Of a stretch of DNA of 56,046 nt, positions 1-8,754 are shown one piece after another. The notes under the pieces were generated by a model, which saw only the letters and a list, made by a program, of their open reading frames with translations, did not search any database and was not told the origin of the DNA. The first letter of the stretch is position 1. Each line of letters starts with the position of its first letter. Position numbers and translations under genes: made by a program. The stretch is from UBA4923 sp964486135. Lineage in GTDB: Bacteria; Bacillota; Clostridia; Saccharofermentanales; DTU023. The DNA is taken from NCBI GenBank assembly GCA_964486135.1, contig CAZAKT010000006.1, forward strand, positions 1 through 56,046. Direction: 5' to 3'.

Positions 1-41
1 ACGCCACCCTCAAGTAATTGTTTCATGGAAACGACAGCCAT
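1..41 (-). CDS. rpsB: 30S ribosomal protein S2, N-terminal fragment (runs off window)
   Basis: Only the first 13 complete codons lie in the window. They read MAVVSMKQLLEGG on the minus strand, which closely matches the conserved start of bacterial ribosomal protein S2 (MxVVSMKQLLExGVHFGH). The ATG at 41 follows a strong GGAGGT ribosome binding site at about 46-52 with good spacing. The rest of the gene lies left of base 1. S2 is a small-subunit protein that assembles late with S1. The identification rests on this short but very characteristic N-terminus. Confidence 0.85.
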   Translation of the reverse strand, partial: MAVVSMKQLLEGG

Positions 42-118
42 AATACCTCCTGTTTTTACCTCCGGCGCGTTCCATTTCCCCGGAATGGGCAACAGGAATG
101 ACGCGCCGTGCGTTTTCC
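42..118 (-). promoter_or_regulatory. Structured 5' leader of rpsB
   Basis: Between the predicted promoter and the rpsB ATG the leader can fold. An 8-bp perfect outer stem pairs 63-70 (CGGCGCGT) with 101-108 (ACGCGCCG), and inside it 72-76 (CCATT) pairs with 84-88 (AATGG). The Shine-Dalgarno lies just downstream of the fold. Autogenous leaders are known for many ribosomal protein operons. That this one binds S2 is inference. Confidence 0.5.
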
Positions 119-124
119 TCGAAG

Positions 125-153
125 ATAATAGCACAAGAAGGGGGGGCGGGCAA
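125..153 (-). promoter_or_regulatory. Promoter of rpsB
   Basis: On the minus strand, -35 TTGCCC (153-148), a 17-base spacer and -10 TATTAT (130-125), the last preceded by TGTGC (an extended -10). This is 84 bases or more upstream of the rpsB ATG. Confidence 0.6.
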
Positions 154-185
154 ACAGGGAATACCCAGGGCACACTTGTCCGGAA

Positions 186-195
186 GTGTTATAGT
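186..195 (+). promoter_or_regulatory. Possible extended -10 promoter of the dipeptidase gene
   Basis: GTGT followed by TATAGT at 190-195, on the strand of the gene starting at 279. No convincing -35 is visible, so the call rests on the extended -10 alone. Confidence 0.3.
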
Positions 196-278
196 AAACG
201 AAAGCGAAAATCGGCTTTCCAGCCCCGGCCAATCACTTGCGGGGCCAAGCCGAAAACAAAATCCTGGAGGAGCCAAGC

Positions 279-2117
279 ATGCTATCCAACTCACTTCTGA
301 AATTCGCGGCCAATGAGGATTGGTACGTTTATAAGGAGGGTGACTACACCTTCGGCGAGATCAAGGGCTACCCGATCACGGCCAAGACCCGGGACATCCT
401 GACCTCTTTTTTTATACCCATCGCCGGGATCGCCCCTGAGGACCTGATCGATCTGGCCTCCTGGCTTGAGGCGACCAAATTCCCCCTCAAGCTGGTCGAC
501 TATGAGATGACGGATAATTTCATCGCCATCCGGGCCAAGGACACGGCGCTTTCCGGCTCGGCCGCCTCCATCCGGCATTTTCTGGTCCAGTTCACCGACA
601 AACTGGAGGCGCTCGGCCTCAGTCCGGATAATTGCGCCATCTGCGGCCTGCCGGCCGAGGAAAAGGTTCTCTATGTCGATCTTTACTGTTGCATCCACCC
701 TGATTGTGTCGACAAGGAAGGTATCGACTACACCGCGGCCGTCGCCGCCCGTGAGGAGGAATACGAATTGATAAGACTTACTGACAGGGAAGAGGGCGAC
801 CTGACGGTCGACCCTGGGATCATTGAAAAGCTGGCCGGCCGTTTTGCTGACGACCGCGAGGCTTTTATCCGGGACCTGGGGAGGCTTTGCGCCATTCCCA
901 GTGTGGACGGCGAACCGGAGGAGGACGCCCCTTACGGCCGCGAGGCCAAACGGGCCCTGGACACCTTCCTTGCCCTGGCCCAGGATCTGGGTTTTCGCAC
1001 GGTCAATGTGGACCAGGTGGCGGCTTACGCTGAAATGGGAGAAGGGGAGGACATGGTGGCCGCCGTCTGCCACCTGGACATCGTTCCGGCCGGGAGCGGC
1101 TGGGATACCGACCCCTTTGAATTGACCCTTGAGGGCGATATCGTCAAGGCCCGGGGGGTCATGGACGACAAGGGACCCGCTGTCTGTGTCCTTTACGCCA
1201 TGAAGTCCCTCCTGGAGGATGAATCCTTCAAGCCGGGCAAGCGGATCCGCCTGATCGTCGGCCTTAACGAGGAGAAGGGAAGCGCCTGTATGGCCCATTA
1301 CAGCAAGGTCGAGGAAATCCCCTCAGCCGGCTTCACCGCAGACGCCGTCTTCCCCGCCATCTACGCTGAAAAGGGAAATGCCGTCATCGAGCTCTCCCTG
1401 GACCGGACCGGGGAGGAAGCCATCCTGTCGGCCTCGGCAGGCGAGGCGGTCAACATGGTCCCCGGCCTCTGCACAGTCAGCTTGAAGGGGGAGGATCCGG
1501 TTGACTATGAGGGGGTTATCGCCCACGCCAGCACGCCTGAACAGGGTAAAAATGCCATCTCCGCCGCCATGGAGTCAGTAGCGGCGAAACTCGGAGAAGA
1601 CAGGAGGGACCCCTTCGTCGACTTCTACCAGGACCTGATTGGCTGGGAACTGGATGGCAGGAAGCTGGGCCTGGCTTTCGAGGATGAGACGGGCGAGACC
1701 ACAGTCAATGCCGGCCTCCTGGCCATCGACCAGGAAAGGGCGGTCGTCACCATCAATATCCGCTACCCCGTCAGCCTTGACCTGGACAAGGCCAAGGAAG
1801 ATCTGGACGCGGCAGTCCAAGCCTACGGGGTCAAGGCGGAATGGGTCGGCGTCATGCCACCCCTGATCCAGCCCAAGGACTCCCACCTGATCAGCACCCT
1901 CATGGGTGTCTATCAGGAGCTGACCGAGACGGAGGCTGAACCCCTGGCCATCGGAGGCGGCACCTATGCCCGGGCCCTACCCAACATCGTCGGCTTTGGC
2001 CCGGTCTTCCCGGGTGACCCGGATGTGGCCCACAAGGCCAATGAGTGGGCCTCGGTCGACAAGCTCCTGGCCGGCGCCGCCCTCTACCGGGAGGTCCTGA
2101 AAAGGCTGGCTGAATAA
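279..2117 (+). CDS. PepV-like M20 dipeptidase fused to an N-terminal zinc-knuckle-like domain
   Basis: A 612-residue protein. Residues from about 195 to the end match the M20 metallopeptidase family, PepV/dipeptidase branch. Likely metal ligands are H265 and D267 in CHLDIVPAG, D296 in ARGVMDDKG, E331/E332 in NEEKGS and D355 in FTADAVFP, plus a late His in DVAHKANEW. Such enzymes cleave dipeptides in the cytoplasm with two zinc ions. PepV is usually about 465 residues. Here roughly 190 extra residues precede it and contain CAIC (C119, C122) and CCIHPDC (C137, C138, H140, C143), a possible zinc knuckle of unknown role. The ATG at 279 was chosen over an upstream TTG (237) because GGAGGAG lies 8 bases before it. 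No signal peptide is seen. A bidirectional terminator follows. Confidence 0.85.
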   Translation: MLSNSLLKFAANEDWYVYKEGDYTFGEIKGYPITAKTRDILTSFFIPIAGIAPEDLIDLASWLEATKFPLKLVDYEMTDNFIAIRAKDTALSGSAASIRHFLVQFTDKLEALGLSPDNCAICGLPAEEKVLYVDLYCCIHPDCVDKEGIDYTAAVAAREEEYELIRLTDREEGDLTVDPGIIEKLAGRFADDREAFIRDLGRLCAIPSVDGEPEEDAPYGREAKRALDTFLALAQDLGFRTVNVDQVAAYAEMGEGEDMVAAVCHLDIVPAGSGWDTDPFELTLEGDIVKARGVMDDKGPAVCVLYAMKSLLEDESFKPGKRIRLIVGLNEEKGSACMAHYSKVEEIPSAGFTADAVFPAIYAEKGNAVIELSLDRTGEEAILSASAGEAVNMVPGLCTVSLKGEDPVDYEGVIAHASTPEQGKNAISAAMESVAAKLGEDRRDPFVDFYQDLIGWELDGRKLGLAFEDETGETTVNAGLLAIDQERAVVTINIRYPVSLDLDKAKEDLDAAVQAYGVKAEWVGVMPPLIQPKDSHLISTLMGVYQELTETEAEPLAIGGGTYARALPNIVGFGPVFPGDPDVAHKANEWASVDKLLAGAALYREVLKRLAE

Positions 2118-2143
2118 GCGAAAAGAAATGAAGGAACGCAATT

Positions 2144-2167
2144 AAAGGGGGCCGTCGGCCCCCTTTT
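2144..2167. terminator. Bidirectional Rho-independent terminator
   Basis: AAAGGGGGCC, loop GTC, GGCCCCCTTTT. A-rich and T-rich flanks let it work for both the converging dipeptidase gene and ppa. Confidence 0.85.
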
Positions 2168-2184
2168 GCTATCACCTGATGGCC

Positions 2185-2721
2185 TCAGCCCTCCCGCATG
2201 ATCCAGCGGTCGAACTTGTCCAGGGCCTTGGCGATGACCTCCTGGGCCGAGGTGGCGGAATGGATCTTGGTCAGGGCTGTCCCCTTCCCCTCCAGCTCCT
2301 TGTAGACCTGGAAGAAATGCTGCATCTCCGTCAGCATATGCTCAGGCAGGTCCTCCAGTTCCGTCCAGCTTCTCATCTGGGGATCACCGAAGGGGATGGC
2401 GATGATTTTTTCATCTTCCTTATCGTCATCCGTCATGGAGAAGGCCCCGATCGGATAGCATTCGACCAAGCAGAGGGGGGCCAGGCTCTCCGTCGAGAGC
2501 ACCAGGACATCCAGGGCGTCCCCGTCCTCCGAGAGGGTCCGGGGTATGAAGCCATAGTTGGCCGGATAGTGGGTCGAGGTGTAGAGGATCCGGTCCAGGC
2601 GGAGCATGCCGATCCTTTCGTCATACTCGTACTTCTGCTTGCTGCCGCGCGGTATCTCGATGACAGCGTGAAAATGGTCTTTCCTTATCCATTCCCTGGG
2701 AATGTTTGTCCAACGTAGCAT
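2185..2721 (-). CDS. ppa: Soluble (family I) inorganic pyrophosphatase
   Basis: 178 residues, the usual size of bacterial family I pyrophosphatase. The enzyme hydrolyses PPi to two phosphates in the cytoplasm with Mg2+ and so pulls biosynthetic reactions forward. The acidic signature DGDALDVLV (around residues 66-74) carries the metal-binding aspartates, and HYPANYGFIP precedes it as in the family. The ATG at 2721 has AGGAGGTGA just upstream. It stands alone between terminators. A membrane H+-pyrophosphatase is encoded at 25177-27234, so the cell has both a heat-releasing and an energy-conserving route for PPi. Confidence 0.95.
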   Translation of the reverse strand: MLRWTNIPREWIRKDHFHAVIEIPRGSKQKYEYDERIGMLRLDRILYTSTHYPANYGFIPRTLSEDGDALDVLVLSTESLAPLCLVECYPIGAFSMTDDDKEDEKIIAIPFGDPQMRSWTELEDLPEHMLTEMQHFFQVYKELEGKGTALTKIHSATSAQEVIAKALDKFDRWIMREG

Positions 2722-2796
2722 GGGGTCACCTCCTGTGACACAGTCATTTTATCATCCTGCTTGCAATGGAGCCTGCGGAAGAAGCCTGACTCCACC

Positions 2797-3909
2797 CTAG
2801 TCCCTGGCCTTGAAGTTGTAGACAGGCCGGAGCTGGTGGAGGACCTTGACCGTGTCCTGGATCTCCGCCAGGAGGTCTTCCGCAGCCTTATAGGCCTCGG
2901 GGCTCTCATCCAGGGTATCCCGGCTGATGGAGCTGGTGTAGATCCCCTCCATCATGAGATGGAGATCGCGGAGGGAAAGTTTCTTCCGGGCCTGGGTCCG
3001 GGACATGACCCGGCCCGCCCCATGGGGGGCTGAATAATTCCAGTCAGGATTGCCCAGGCCCTCACAGAGGAGGGAGCCGTCCCGCATGTTCAGGGGGATG
3101 AGGACCCGCTCCCCTTTTTTAGCGGAGATGGCCCCCTTGCGGAGGATCATGCTGTCCAGATCGATGTAGTTGTGGATGGTTGTCATATCCAGATCATAGT
3201 CCAGGTCCAGGCCCTGGGTGATCTCATCGATCATGGCCTTCCGGTTCAGGACGGCAAAGCGCTGGATGATCTTCATATCGTGCAGGTAATCGTCGAATTC
3301 CTTCCCCTCCAGATAGGCCAGATCACGGGGGAGCTCCGGCTTCAGCCGGGAGGCCAGCTTCTGGTAGTAGAGGGCTACCTGGAGGCCCAGGTTCCTGGAA
3401 CCGGAGTGGACGACGACATAGAGCCGGTCCTCCTCATCCCGATTGATCTCAATGAAATGATTACCCCCGCCCAGGGTCCCAAGCGAGAGCTCGGCCCGGT
3501 CCATACGGAGGAGCTTGTCGTTCCTGCCCCCCTCCCGGCAGCGCAAATCCTTGAGCCTGATCTCCCCCAGGTAACGGTGGGGCCGCTTGCGGATGGCAAA
3601 GCCGGAGGGGATCTGCCGCTTGACCAGCCAGTCGAAGGCCTTGAAATCGACCGAGTCCCGCTTGAGCCGGATGGTCTCCATGCCACAGCCTATATCGACC
3701 CCGACCAGGTTGGGCACCACCTTGTCCTTGATGGTCATGGTGGTCCCGATGGTGGAGCCCGCCCCGGCATGGACATCGGGCATGACCCGGATCCGGCTCC
3801 CCTGGGTGAAGGGCTGGTCGACCAGGGTCTGGATCTGGCGGCGGGCCGTCTCCTCAAGTTGGCGGGTGAAGACCTTGGCCTCATTGTAAAGTCCTTTGAT
3901 CAGTATCAC
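2797..3909 (-). CDS. rtcB: RNA-splicing ligase RtcB
   Basis: A 370-residue RtcB-type RNA ligase, which joins 2',3'-cyclic phosphate or 3'-phosphate ends to 5'-OH ends using GTP and Mn2+. Diagnostic motifs are PDVHAG, GVDIGCGM (metal Cys), GGGNHFIEI, HSGSRNLG and SAPHGAGR; the last holds the histidine that becomes guanylylated. The reading frame opens upstream at TTG 3945, but that codon lies in the T-tract of the preceding terminator. GTG at 3909, with AAGGAAG four bases before it, gives the family-like start MILIKGLYNEAKVF and is preferred. It is the short RtcB type without an intein. No archease or RtcA neighbour is visible. Probable roles are RNA repair or rescue of cleaved rRNA/tRNA. Confidence 0.93.
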   Translation of the reverse strand: MILIKGLYNEAKVFTRQLEETARRQIQTLVDQPFTQGSRIRVMPDVHAGAGSTIGTTMTIKDKVVPNLVGVDIGCGMETIRLKRDSVDFKAFDWLVKRQIPSGFAIRKRPHRYLGEIRLKDLRCREGGRNDKLLRMDRAELSLGTLGGGNHFIEINRDEEDRLYVVVHSGSRNLGLQVALYYQKLASRLKPELPRDLAYLEGKEFDDYLHDMKIIQRFAVLNRKAMIDEITQGLDLDYDLDMTTIHNYIDLDSMILRKGAISAKKGERVLIPLNMRDGSLLCEGLGNPDWNYSAPHGAGRVMSRTQARKKLSLRDLHLMMEGIYTSSISRDTLDESPEAYKAAEDLLAEIQDTVKVLHQLRPVYNFKARD

Positions 3910-3943
3910 AGGGCTTCCTTTGCTTTCTATATTTTCGGGCTTC

Positions 3944-3976
3944 AAAAAGGGGACGTCAGCTGGCCGGCGTCCCCTT
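3944..3976 (-). terminator. Rho-independent terminator after ispH-S1
   Basis: On the minus strand AAGGGGACG, a 12-base loop, CGTCCCC, then a T run (A3944-A3948 on the plus strand). It closes the long minus-strand operon and lies just before rtcB, which suggests that rtcB has its own promoter or is read through. Confidence 0.8.
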
Positions 3977-3999
3977 ATCGTTTTTACAGGATATGGTTC

Positions 4000-6725
4000 T
4001 TATTCGCCTTCTTCCAGCGTAACCACTTCTTCTGCCGCGGCTTCCTCAGCCTCTTCGACGGGCTCCGCCTCGGCTTCGGCCGCCGGCTCTTCTTCCGTGA
4101 CCTCTTCCTCGGCAACCGCCTCTTCTTCAGCGACTTCCTCCTCAGCGACCGCCTCTTCTTCGACGGCTACCACATCAGTCACAGCTTCCTCGACCTCAAG
4201 GACCGCGGAGGGCACAGGCTCACTGATGGCCAGGTCGGCCTCTTCAGCCGGCTCCGCCGCTGCCTCTTCTTCGACAGCCACTTCCACGGCTTCCTCAGCT
4301 TCAGGCTCCTCCGCCTCAGCTTCGACCGCCACTTCCACGGCTTCCTCGACTTCAGGTTTCTCCGCCTCAGCTTCGNNNNNNNNNNNNNNNNNNNNNNNNN
4401 NNNNNNNNNNNNNNNNNNNNNNNNNNNNNNNNNNNNNNNNNNNNNNNNNNNNNNNNNNNNNNNNNNNNNNNNNNNTTCGACCGCCACTTCCACGGCTTCC
4501 TCGACTTCAGGTTTCTCCGCCTCAGCTTCGGCCGCCTGCAATTCATCACGCAGGGCCGCCATACTGTCAAGCAGGTCGGAACCTTCCTTGGTCACCGTTG
4601 TGATCTCAGCCATCTCAGAGATGGCGGACCGGGCCTGATCGTCCACGTAGCTTGTCGGCAGGTCGTCCTGTCCGTCACGGCGTTTGCCGCCGCGCCGACG
4701 GGCACCGCCCCCCGCTTGTGACTGGCGTCGCTGCTGCTGTTCCTGCTGCTGCATGACGATCTCCGAGTCGGGGTCGGGGTTGATGGGTTCAACCTCACGG
4801 ATACTGACGCTGATCCGGCGGGCTTCGTCCGAGACTTCGACCACGCGCGCATCGACTTCCATACCTTCAACCAGCACATCACCCGGCTTATTCAGGTGAT
4901 AGTTCGAGATCTGGGAGATATGGCAGAGCGCGTCCACCTCCGGCGCGATGTTGATGAAGGCGCCAAAGGGGAACATCCTGACCACGACACCGCGGACAAT
5001 GGCCCCGACGGGGAATCTTGCCTCGATGTCACGGTAGGGGTCGTCCTCCGAACGGCGGTAGCCCAGTGAAATCCGCTTCTTCGCCCGGTCGTAGTCCTTG
5101 ACAAAGACATCGATCTTGTCGCCGACAGAGAGTACCTCGGATGGATGCCGGATACGCTGCCAGGAGAGTTCACTGATATGGATCAGGCCGTCAACACCGC
5201 CAATATCGACAAAGGCGCCGAAGTTGGTCAGGTTGCGGACGACGCCGGCATACTTGTTGCCGACTTCAATGGTGTCCCAGATCTCCCTTTCGCTTTCCTT
5301 GCGCTCCTGCTGCAGGAGGGTCCTCCTGGAGCCGGAGACCCGCATACGGCGGCGGTTGGGGTCGAACTGGGTGACCAGGATATCAAACTCCTGGTCCCGG
5401 TAGGGCTCAAGGTCATCAACGACCGATAATTCGAGCTGGGTACGGTGGATGTAGATGTCAATACTCTTGTAGGCGGCAATGACGCCATCGCGTACGACAT
5501 TCACTACCTTGACCGTGATGGGTGTCCGCTCTTCGAACACCTGCTGAATATACTCTTTGTGCTTCAGTGTTTCTACGTAGCCGGTGGAGAGCATGATCTC
5601 CTTGCCGGTATCGGAACTGCGAATGCTACGAATATAGACTTCAACTTCCTGGTGATTCCTTACGGCTTCATCCAGATCATAGTCAGGGCTTTTCTCCAGC
5701 TCGCGGATGGGGACCTTTCCCTCTGATTTGTCTTTTACGTCAACGTAGACAAATTCATCGTCATAGCGGACGATTCTTCCGCGGACAATACTTTTTGGTT
5801 GAAGCTCCGGAATGCTGTCAACATAATCCTCAAAATTTACGTCAGCATTCTCTTCTGGCTTCGCCATACCTTCCATTGTTGTCATACTGTAGATAACCTC
5901 CCTGATCATCCCGTCTGGTGTTGAGGCTCCGGTTATTACACCTATCCTCTTTGAACCGGTCGCATGAGGTGCCAGGATTTTTGCGACCTGGTCCGGCCTT
6001 TGAATCAGATGGACGGCTCCGCATACCTCCCGGCACACCTCAACGAGCTTGTTGGTGTTCGAACTTGTCTCACTCCCCAAGACGAAAACGATGTCGGAGG
6101 TGATAGCAAGGGCCCTCGCATCAGACTGCCTGCGGGCAGTCGTACTACATATTGTATCAAAAATACATAGATTGGCAATTTTCTTTTTTAAAATATCCCT
6201 GATCCGGGACCAACGCTCCCGTGAAAAGGTGGTCTGCGAGACAAATAACCAGGCTTTATCCTCAAACTCCAGCGCCTCCGCCTCCTCGACCGATTCGATC
6301 AAAACAGGGACTGCCGGAGCCGCATGGCCTATCACGCCAGTCACTTCAGGGTGGTCGGCCGCGCCTGTGATGATGATCCCCTTGCCCTCCCGGGCCGCGT
6401 CGGCGACCAGCCTTTGGATCTTGGTAACAAAGGGGCAGGTGCCGTCCAGGATCCGGCAGCCCTTGTCCTCAAGGGCCCGGATGACCTCCGGCCCGACCCC
6501 GTGCGCCCGGATCAGGACACTGGCCCCCGCCGGCACCTGGTCCGTGTGGTCCGCCACTTTCGCCCCCCGGCTTTCCAGGTCCTGGATGACCTGCTCATTG
6601 TGGACGACCGCCCCATAGAGCCAGAGGCCTTCCCCCTCCCCGGACTCCAGGGCCTTGTAGGCCAAATCGACCGCCCGCTTGACCCCGGGACAAAAACCGG
6701 ATGATGGCGCGACTTCTATCTTCAA
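4000..6725 (-). CDS. ispH-rpsA: Fusion of IspH (HMBPP reductase) and S1-repeat protein, acidic tail; interrupted by an assembly gap
   Basis: Residues 1-285 are IspH, the 4Fe-4S enzyme making IPP/DMAPP in the MEP isoprenoid pathway. The three cluster cysteines are C12 (GFCPGV), C97 (DGTCPFV) and C193 (TICSTT). Four S1 RNA-binding repeats follow at about 311-380, 395-470, 487-555 and 573-645, then a Q/R-rich linker and a long Glu/Ala/Val-rich tail. IspH-S1 fusions are known in Clostridia. A 100-N gap splits the tail at residue 750. The 55 bases on either side are identical, and merging them restores one frame to a stop at 4000 (about 856 residues). A start at TTG 6725, one base after the plsC stop and after GGGAGGG, gives MKIEVAPSSGFCPGV. 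Upstream in-frame ATGs at 6827 and 6759 lie inside plsC. Confidence 0.9.
4270..4530 (-). repeat. 51-bp tandem repeats coding the acidic tail (AEAExPExEEAVEVAVE)
   Basis: The 17-residue unit AEAEKPEVEEAVEVAVE is followed in frame by AEAEEPEAEEAVEVAVE. The copy at 4321-4375 is repeated exactly at 4476-4530 across the N gap. The real copy number is unknown because the assembly broke inside the repeat. Confidence 0.75.
4376..4475. other. Assembly gap (100 N) inside the ispH-S1 gene
   Basis: Exactly 100 N with the same 55 bases on both sides, typical of a scaffold join placed where contigs in fact overlap in a tandem repeat. Confidence 0.95.
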
Positions 6726-6726
6726 A

Positions 6727-7473
6727 TCAATGCCCTCCCACGGCGACAAGGCTCTCTGCATCCAGGGGGCTCCTGGTAATCCTCTCCTCAAAGAGGAGCC
6801 GGTTTTCCTCCGCCCCCGCGTAGTCATAGGTCAGTCCCGCCCTCTCATAGATCCGCCGCATAAATTCCTGGGCCAGGGCCTCCTGCTCCTGCCGGTCCAG
6901 CGGCTCCTGACCCTTGATCCCATAGCGGACCGGCTCTTCGAAGAGATAGCGCGGCCGGCCAAAAAGCCTGTAGCGGGGGTCAATCGCGACCGAAATCACG
7001 GGGATGCCGCGGCGGATGGCGTAATAGAGGATGGAGGCATGGGGGATGACCGAGCTGGCCTCGGCCAACTTGACCCGGGTCCCCTGGAGGAAGATACCCA
7101 GGATCCTCCCCGCCTTGATCTGGGCCAGGATCTGTTTGCTGGCCCGGATATCGGCCGTGGACCGGTCGAGCGGGATGGCCCGGAAGGCCTTCAGGATCCG
7201 GCCGATCAGCCTCATCCTGTAAAGTTCCTGCTTGGCGACGAAACTCAAGCGGTCCGAGCTATAGAAGTAGCTGATGAAGATGGGGTCCAGGATATGGTGG
7301 TGGTTGGCAATCAGGATGCAGCCCTCCCCCCGGGGTTCAAGCCGCTCCCCCTCCGCCTTGGGCAGGAAGACAGGCCAGAGGAGGAGGGTTGCCAGGAGGC
7401 GGATGGCCCGGTTGATCAGTCTGGAAAGCCGGTCACCGCCCGGTAGCTCCCCTCTGCCGGCAGTCCCCTTCAT
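6727..7473 (-). CDS. plsC: 1-acyl-sn-glycerol-3-phosphate acyltransferase
   Basis: A 248-residue PlsC-type acyltransferase that adds the second acyl chain in phosphatidic acid synthesis at the inner face of the membrane. The catalytic NHx4D motif is NHHHILD at about residue 57-63. The second motif reads FLQGTRVK where FPEGTRS is usual, so the Glu is replaced by Gln. This could lower activity or mark a subfamily. A hydrophobic segment (about 24-38) precedes the motif. The start ATG overlaps the stop of scpB-cmk as ATGA, and its stop is one base before the ispH start, so translation is probably coupled. The order cmk-plsC-ispH/S1 is common in Clostridia. Confidence 0.88.
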   Translation of the reverse strand: MKGTAGRGELPGGDRLSRLINRAIRLLATLLLWPVFLPKAEGERLEPRGEGCILIANHHHILDPIFISYFYSSDRLSFVAKQELYRMRLIGRILKAFRAIPLDRSTADIRASKQILAQIKAGRILGIFLQGTRVKLAEASSVIPHASILYYAIRRGIPVISVAIDPRYRLFGRPRYLFEEPVRYGIKGQEPLDRQEQEALAQEFMRRIYERAGLTYDYAGAEENRLLFEERITRSPLDAESLVAVGGH

Positions 7474-8747
7474 CCGGAAGCTCCTTCACCGCCCCGGCCA
7501 GGCTGTTCCCGCTCCTTCTGACGGACAATCTCCAGCATGGCATCGACCACCTCCCGGGCGCTTCGGTGGCTGGAATCGATCAGGATGGCGTCATCCGCCC
7601 GGCGGGCAGGCGCCAGCTCCCGCTCCTCGTCCTGGCGGTCCCGCTCCTCGATCTGCCGCATGACCTCCTCCAGGCTGGTGGCCACGCCCTCCCTTTCCAG
7701 ATCCTTCAGCCTTCGGGCTGCCCGGACCTCCACGGAGGCCGTTACAAAAAACTTGACAGGGGCCTGGGGGAAGACATAGGTACCGATATCACGGCCTTCC
7801 AGGATAAGGGCCTGCCGCCTGCCCAGCTCCCGCTGGATCCTGACGCAGTATTCCCGGCAGACCGGGAGCAAGCTGATATCGGAAGCGGCCCGGGAGGCCT
7901 CCGGCGTCCTGATATAGGGGGTCATATCCTCACCGTCCACCAGGGTCTTCTGTATACGGTCGGACAGGTCAATCTCCATAACCGTCTCCGCCAGCATGGC
8001 CTGGATCGCCTCGGGGTCGGAGGGCTGGATCCCCTCCCGGAGGGCCTTGTAGCCCAGGGCCCGGTACATGGCCCCCGTATCCAGGCAGAGGATTCCCAGA
8101 TGTTCCGAGAGCAGGCGGGCCACGGTACTCTTGCCGGCCCCCGAGGGGCCATCAATGGCGATGACCAGGGGTTGGGCCTCCCGGCCTCCGGCGCCCTCCT
8201 CCCCCTCCGTGAACCGGGTCACCGTCTCGTACATGAGGAGGTCGACCGCCGGCAGTTCCCGGGTGGAGTTAAGACCGAAATCGAGGAGGAACTGCTGGGT
8301 GACATCCAGGAGGGCCGGCCGGCCCGGCGTCTCCAGAACGCCGACCTCGCGGACCAGCCCCCTCTCGATCAGGCGGGCGACCACCGAGTCACTGTTGACC
8401 CCGCGGACCGTCTCGATCTCGGCCCGGGTCGCCGGCGCGTTATAGGCGATGACCGCCAGGGTCTCATAGGCCGCGTCCGTCAGCTTCTGGTCACGGACCT
8501 TGCCGTAGAAGTCCTCCAGGGTCTCCTGGAAGGAAGGGGCCGTCGCGATGGCCGCCGCCCCCTCAATCTCCCGGACAACCAGGCCTGACAGGGGGTCCCG
8601 CTGATAGCGCCGCTTCAGCTGTTCGACCAGGGCTTCCGTCTCCTCAGGGCTTTTGTCCAGGAGACCGGCCAGGTCTTCCAGGGCGACCGGATCACCCGCG
8701 ACGAACAAGACCGCCTCCAGTCTGGCCATATCCTCTGCGTATCCCAT
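7470..8747 (-). CDS. scpB-cmk: Fusion of condensin subunit ScpB and cytidylate kinase
   Basis: One uninterrupted 425-residue frame. Residues 1 to about 185 are ScpB, the paired winged-helix partner of the Smc-ScpA condensin (ARLEAVLFVAGDPV, YETLAVIAYNAPATRAEIE, RGVNSDSVVARLIERGLVREVG). Residues about 193 to 415 are a complete cytidylate kinase, which phosphorylates (d)CMP: P-loop IDGPSGAGKSTVAR, LDTGAMYRALGYKA, EGRDIGTYVFP, RRADDAILIDSS. A short Gly/Glu-rich linker joins them. The ATG at 8747 has GGGGAGGTGA at good spacing and lies 7 bases after the scpA stop. Normally these are two genes. No frameshift or stop is seen at the junction (around 8170-8210), but a sequencing error that removed a stop cannot be excluded. 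Confidence 0.92.
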   Translation of the reverse strand: MGYAEDMARLEAVLFVAGDPVALEDLAGLLDKSPEETEALVEQLKRRYQRDPLSGLVVREIEGAAAIATAPSFQETLEDFYGKVRDQKLTDAAYETLAVIAYNAPATRAEIETVRGVNSDSVVARLIERGLVREVGVLETPGRPALLDVTQQFLLDFGLNSTRELPAVDLLMYETVTRFTEGEEGAGGREAQPLVIAIDGPSGAGKSTVARLLSEHLGILCLDTGAMYRALGYKALREGIQPSDPEAIQAMLAETVMEIDLSDRIQKTLVDGEDMTPYIRTPEASRAASDISLLPVCREYCVRIQRELGRRQALILEGRDIGTYVFPQAPVKFFVTASVEVRAARRLKDLEREGVATSLEEVMRQIEERDRQDEERELAPARRADDAILIDSSHRSAREVVDAMLEIVRQKEREQPGRGGEGASG

Positions 8748-8754
8748 CAGCGGG

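Noticed and set aside
3172..4638. Long open frames opposite rtcB and the S1 tail (plus strand)
   Set aside because: Their composition follows the codon pattern of the opposite genes, they have no ribosome binding site, and they run through N bases.
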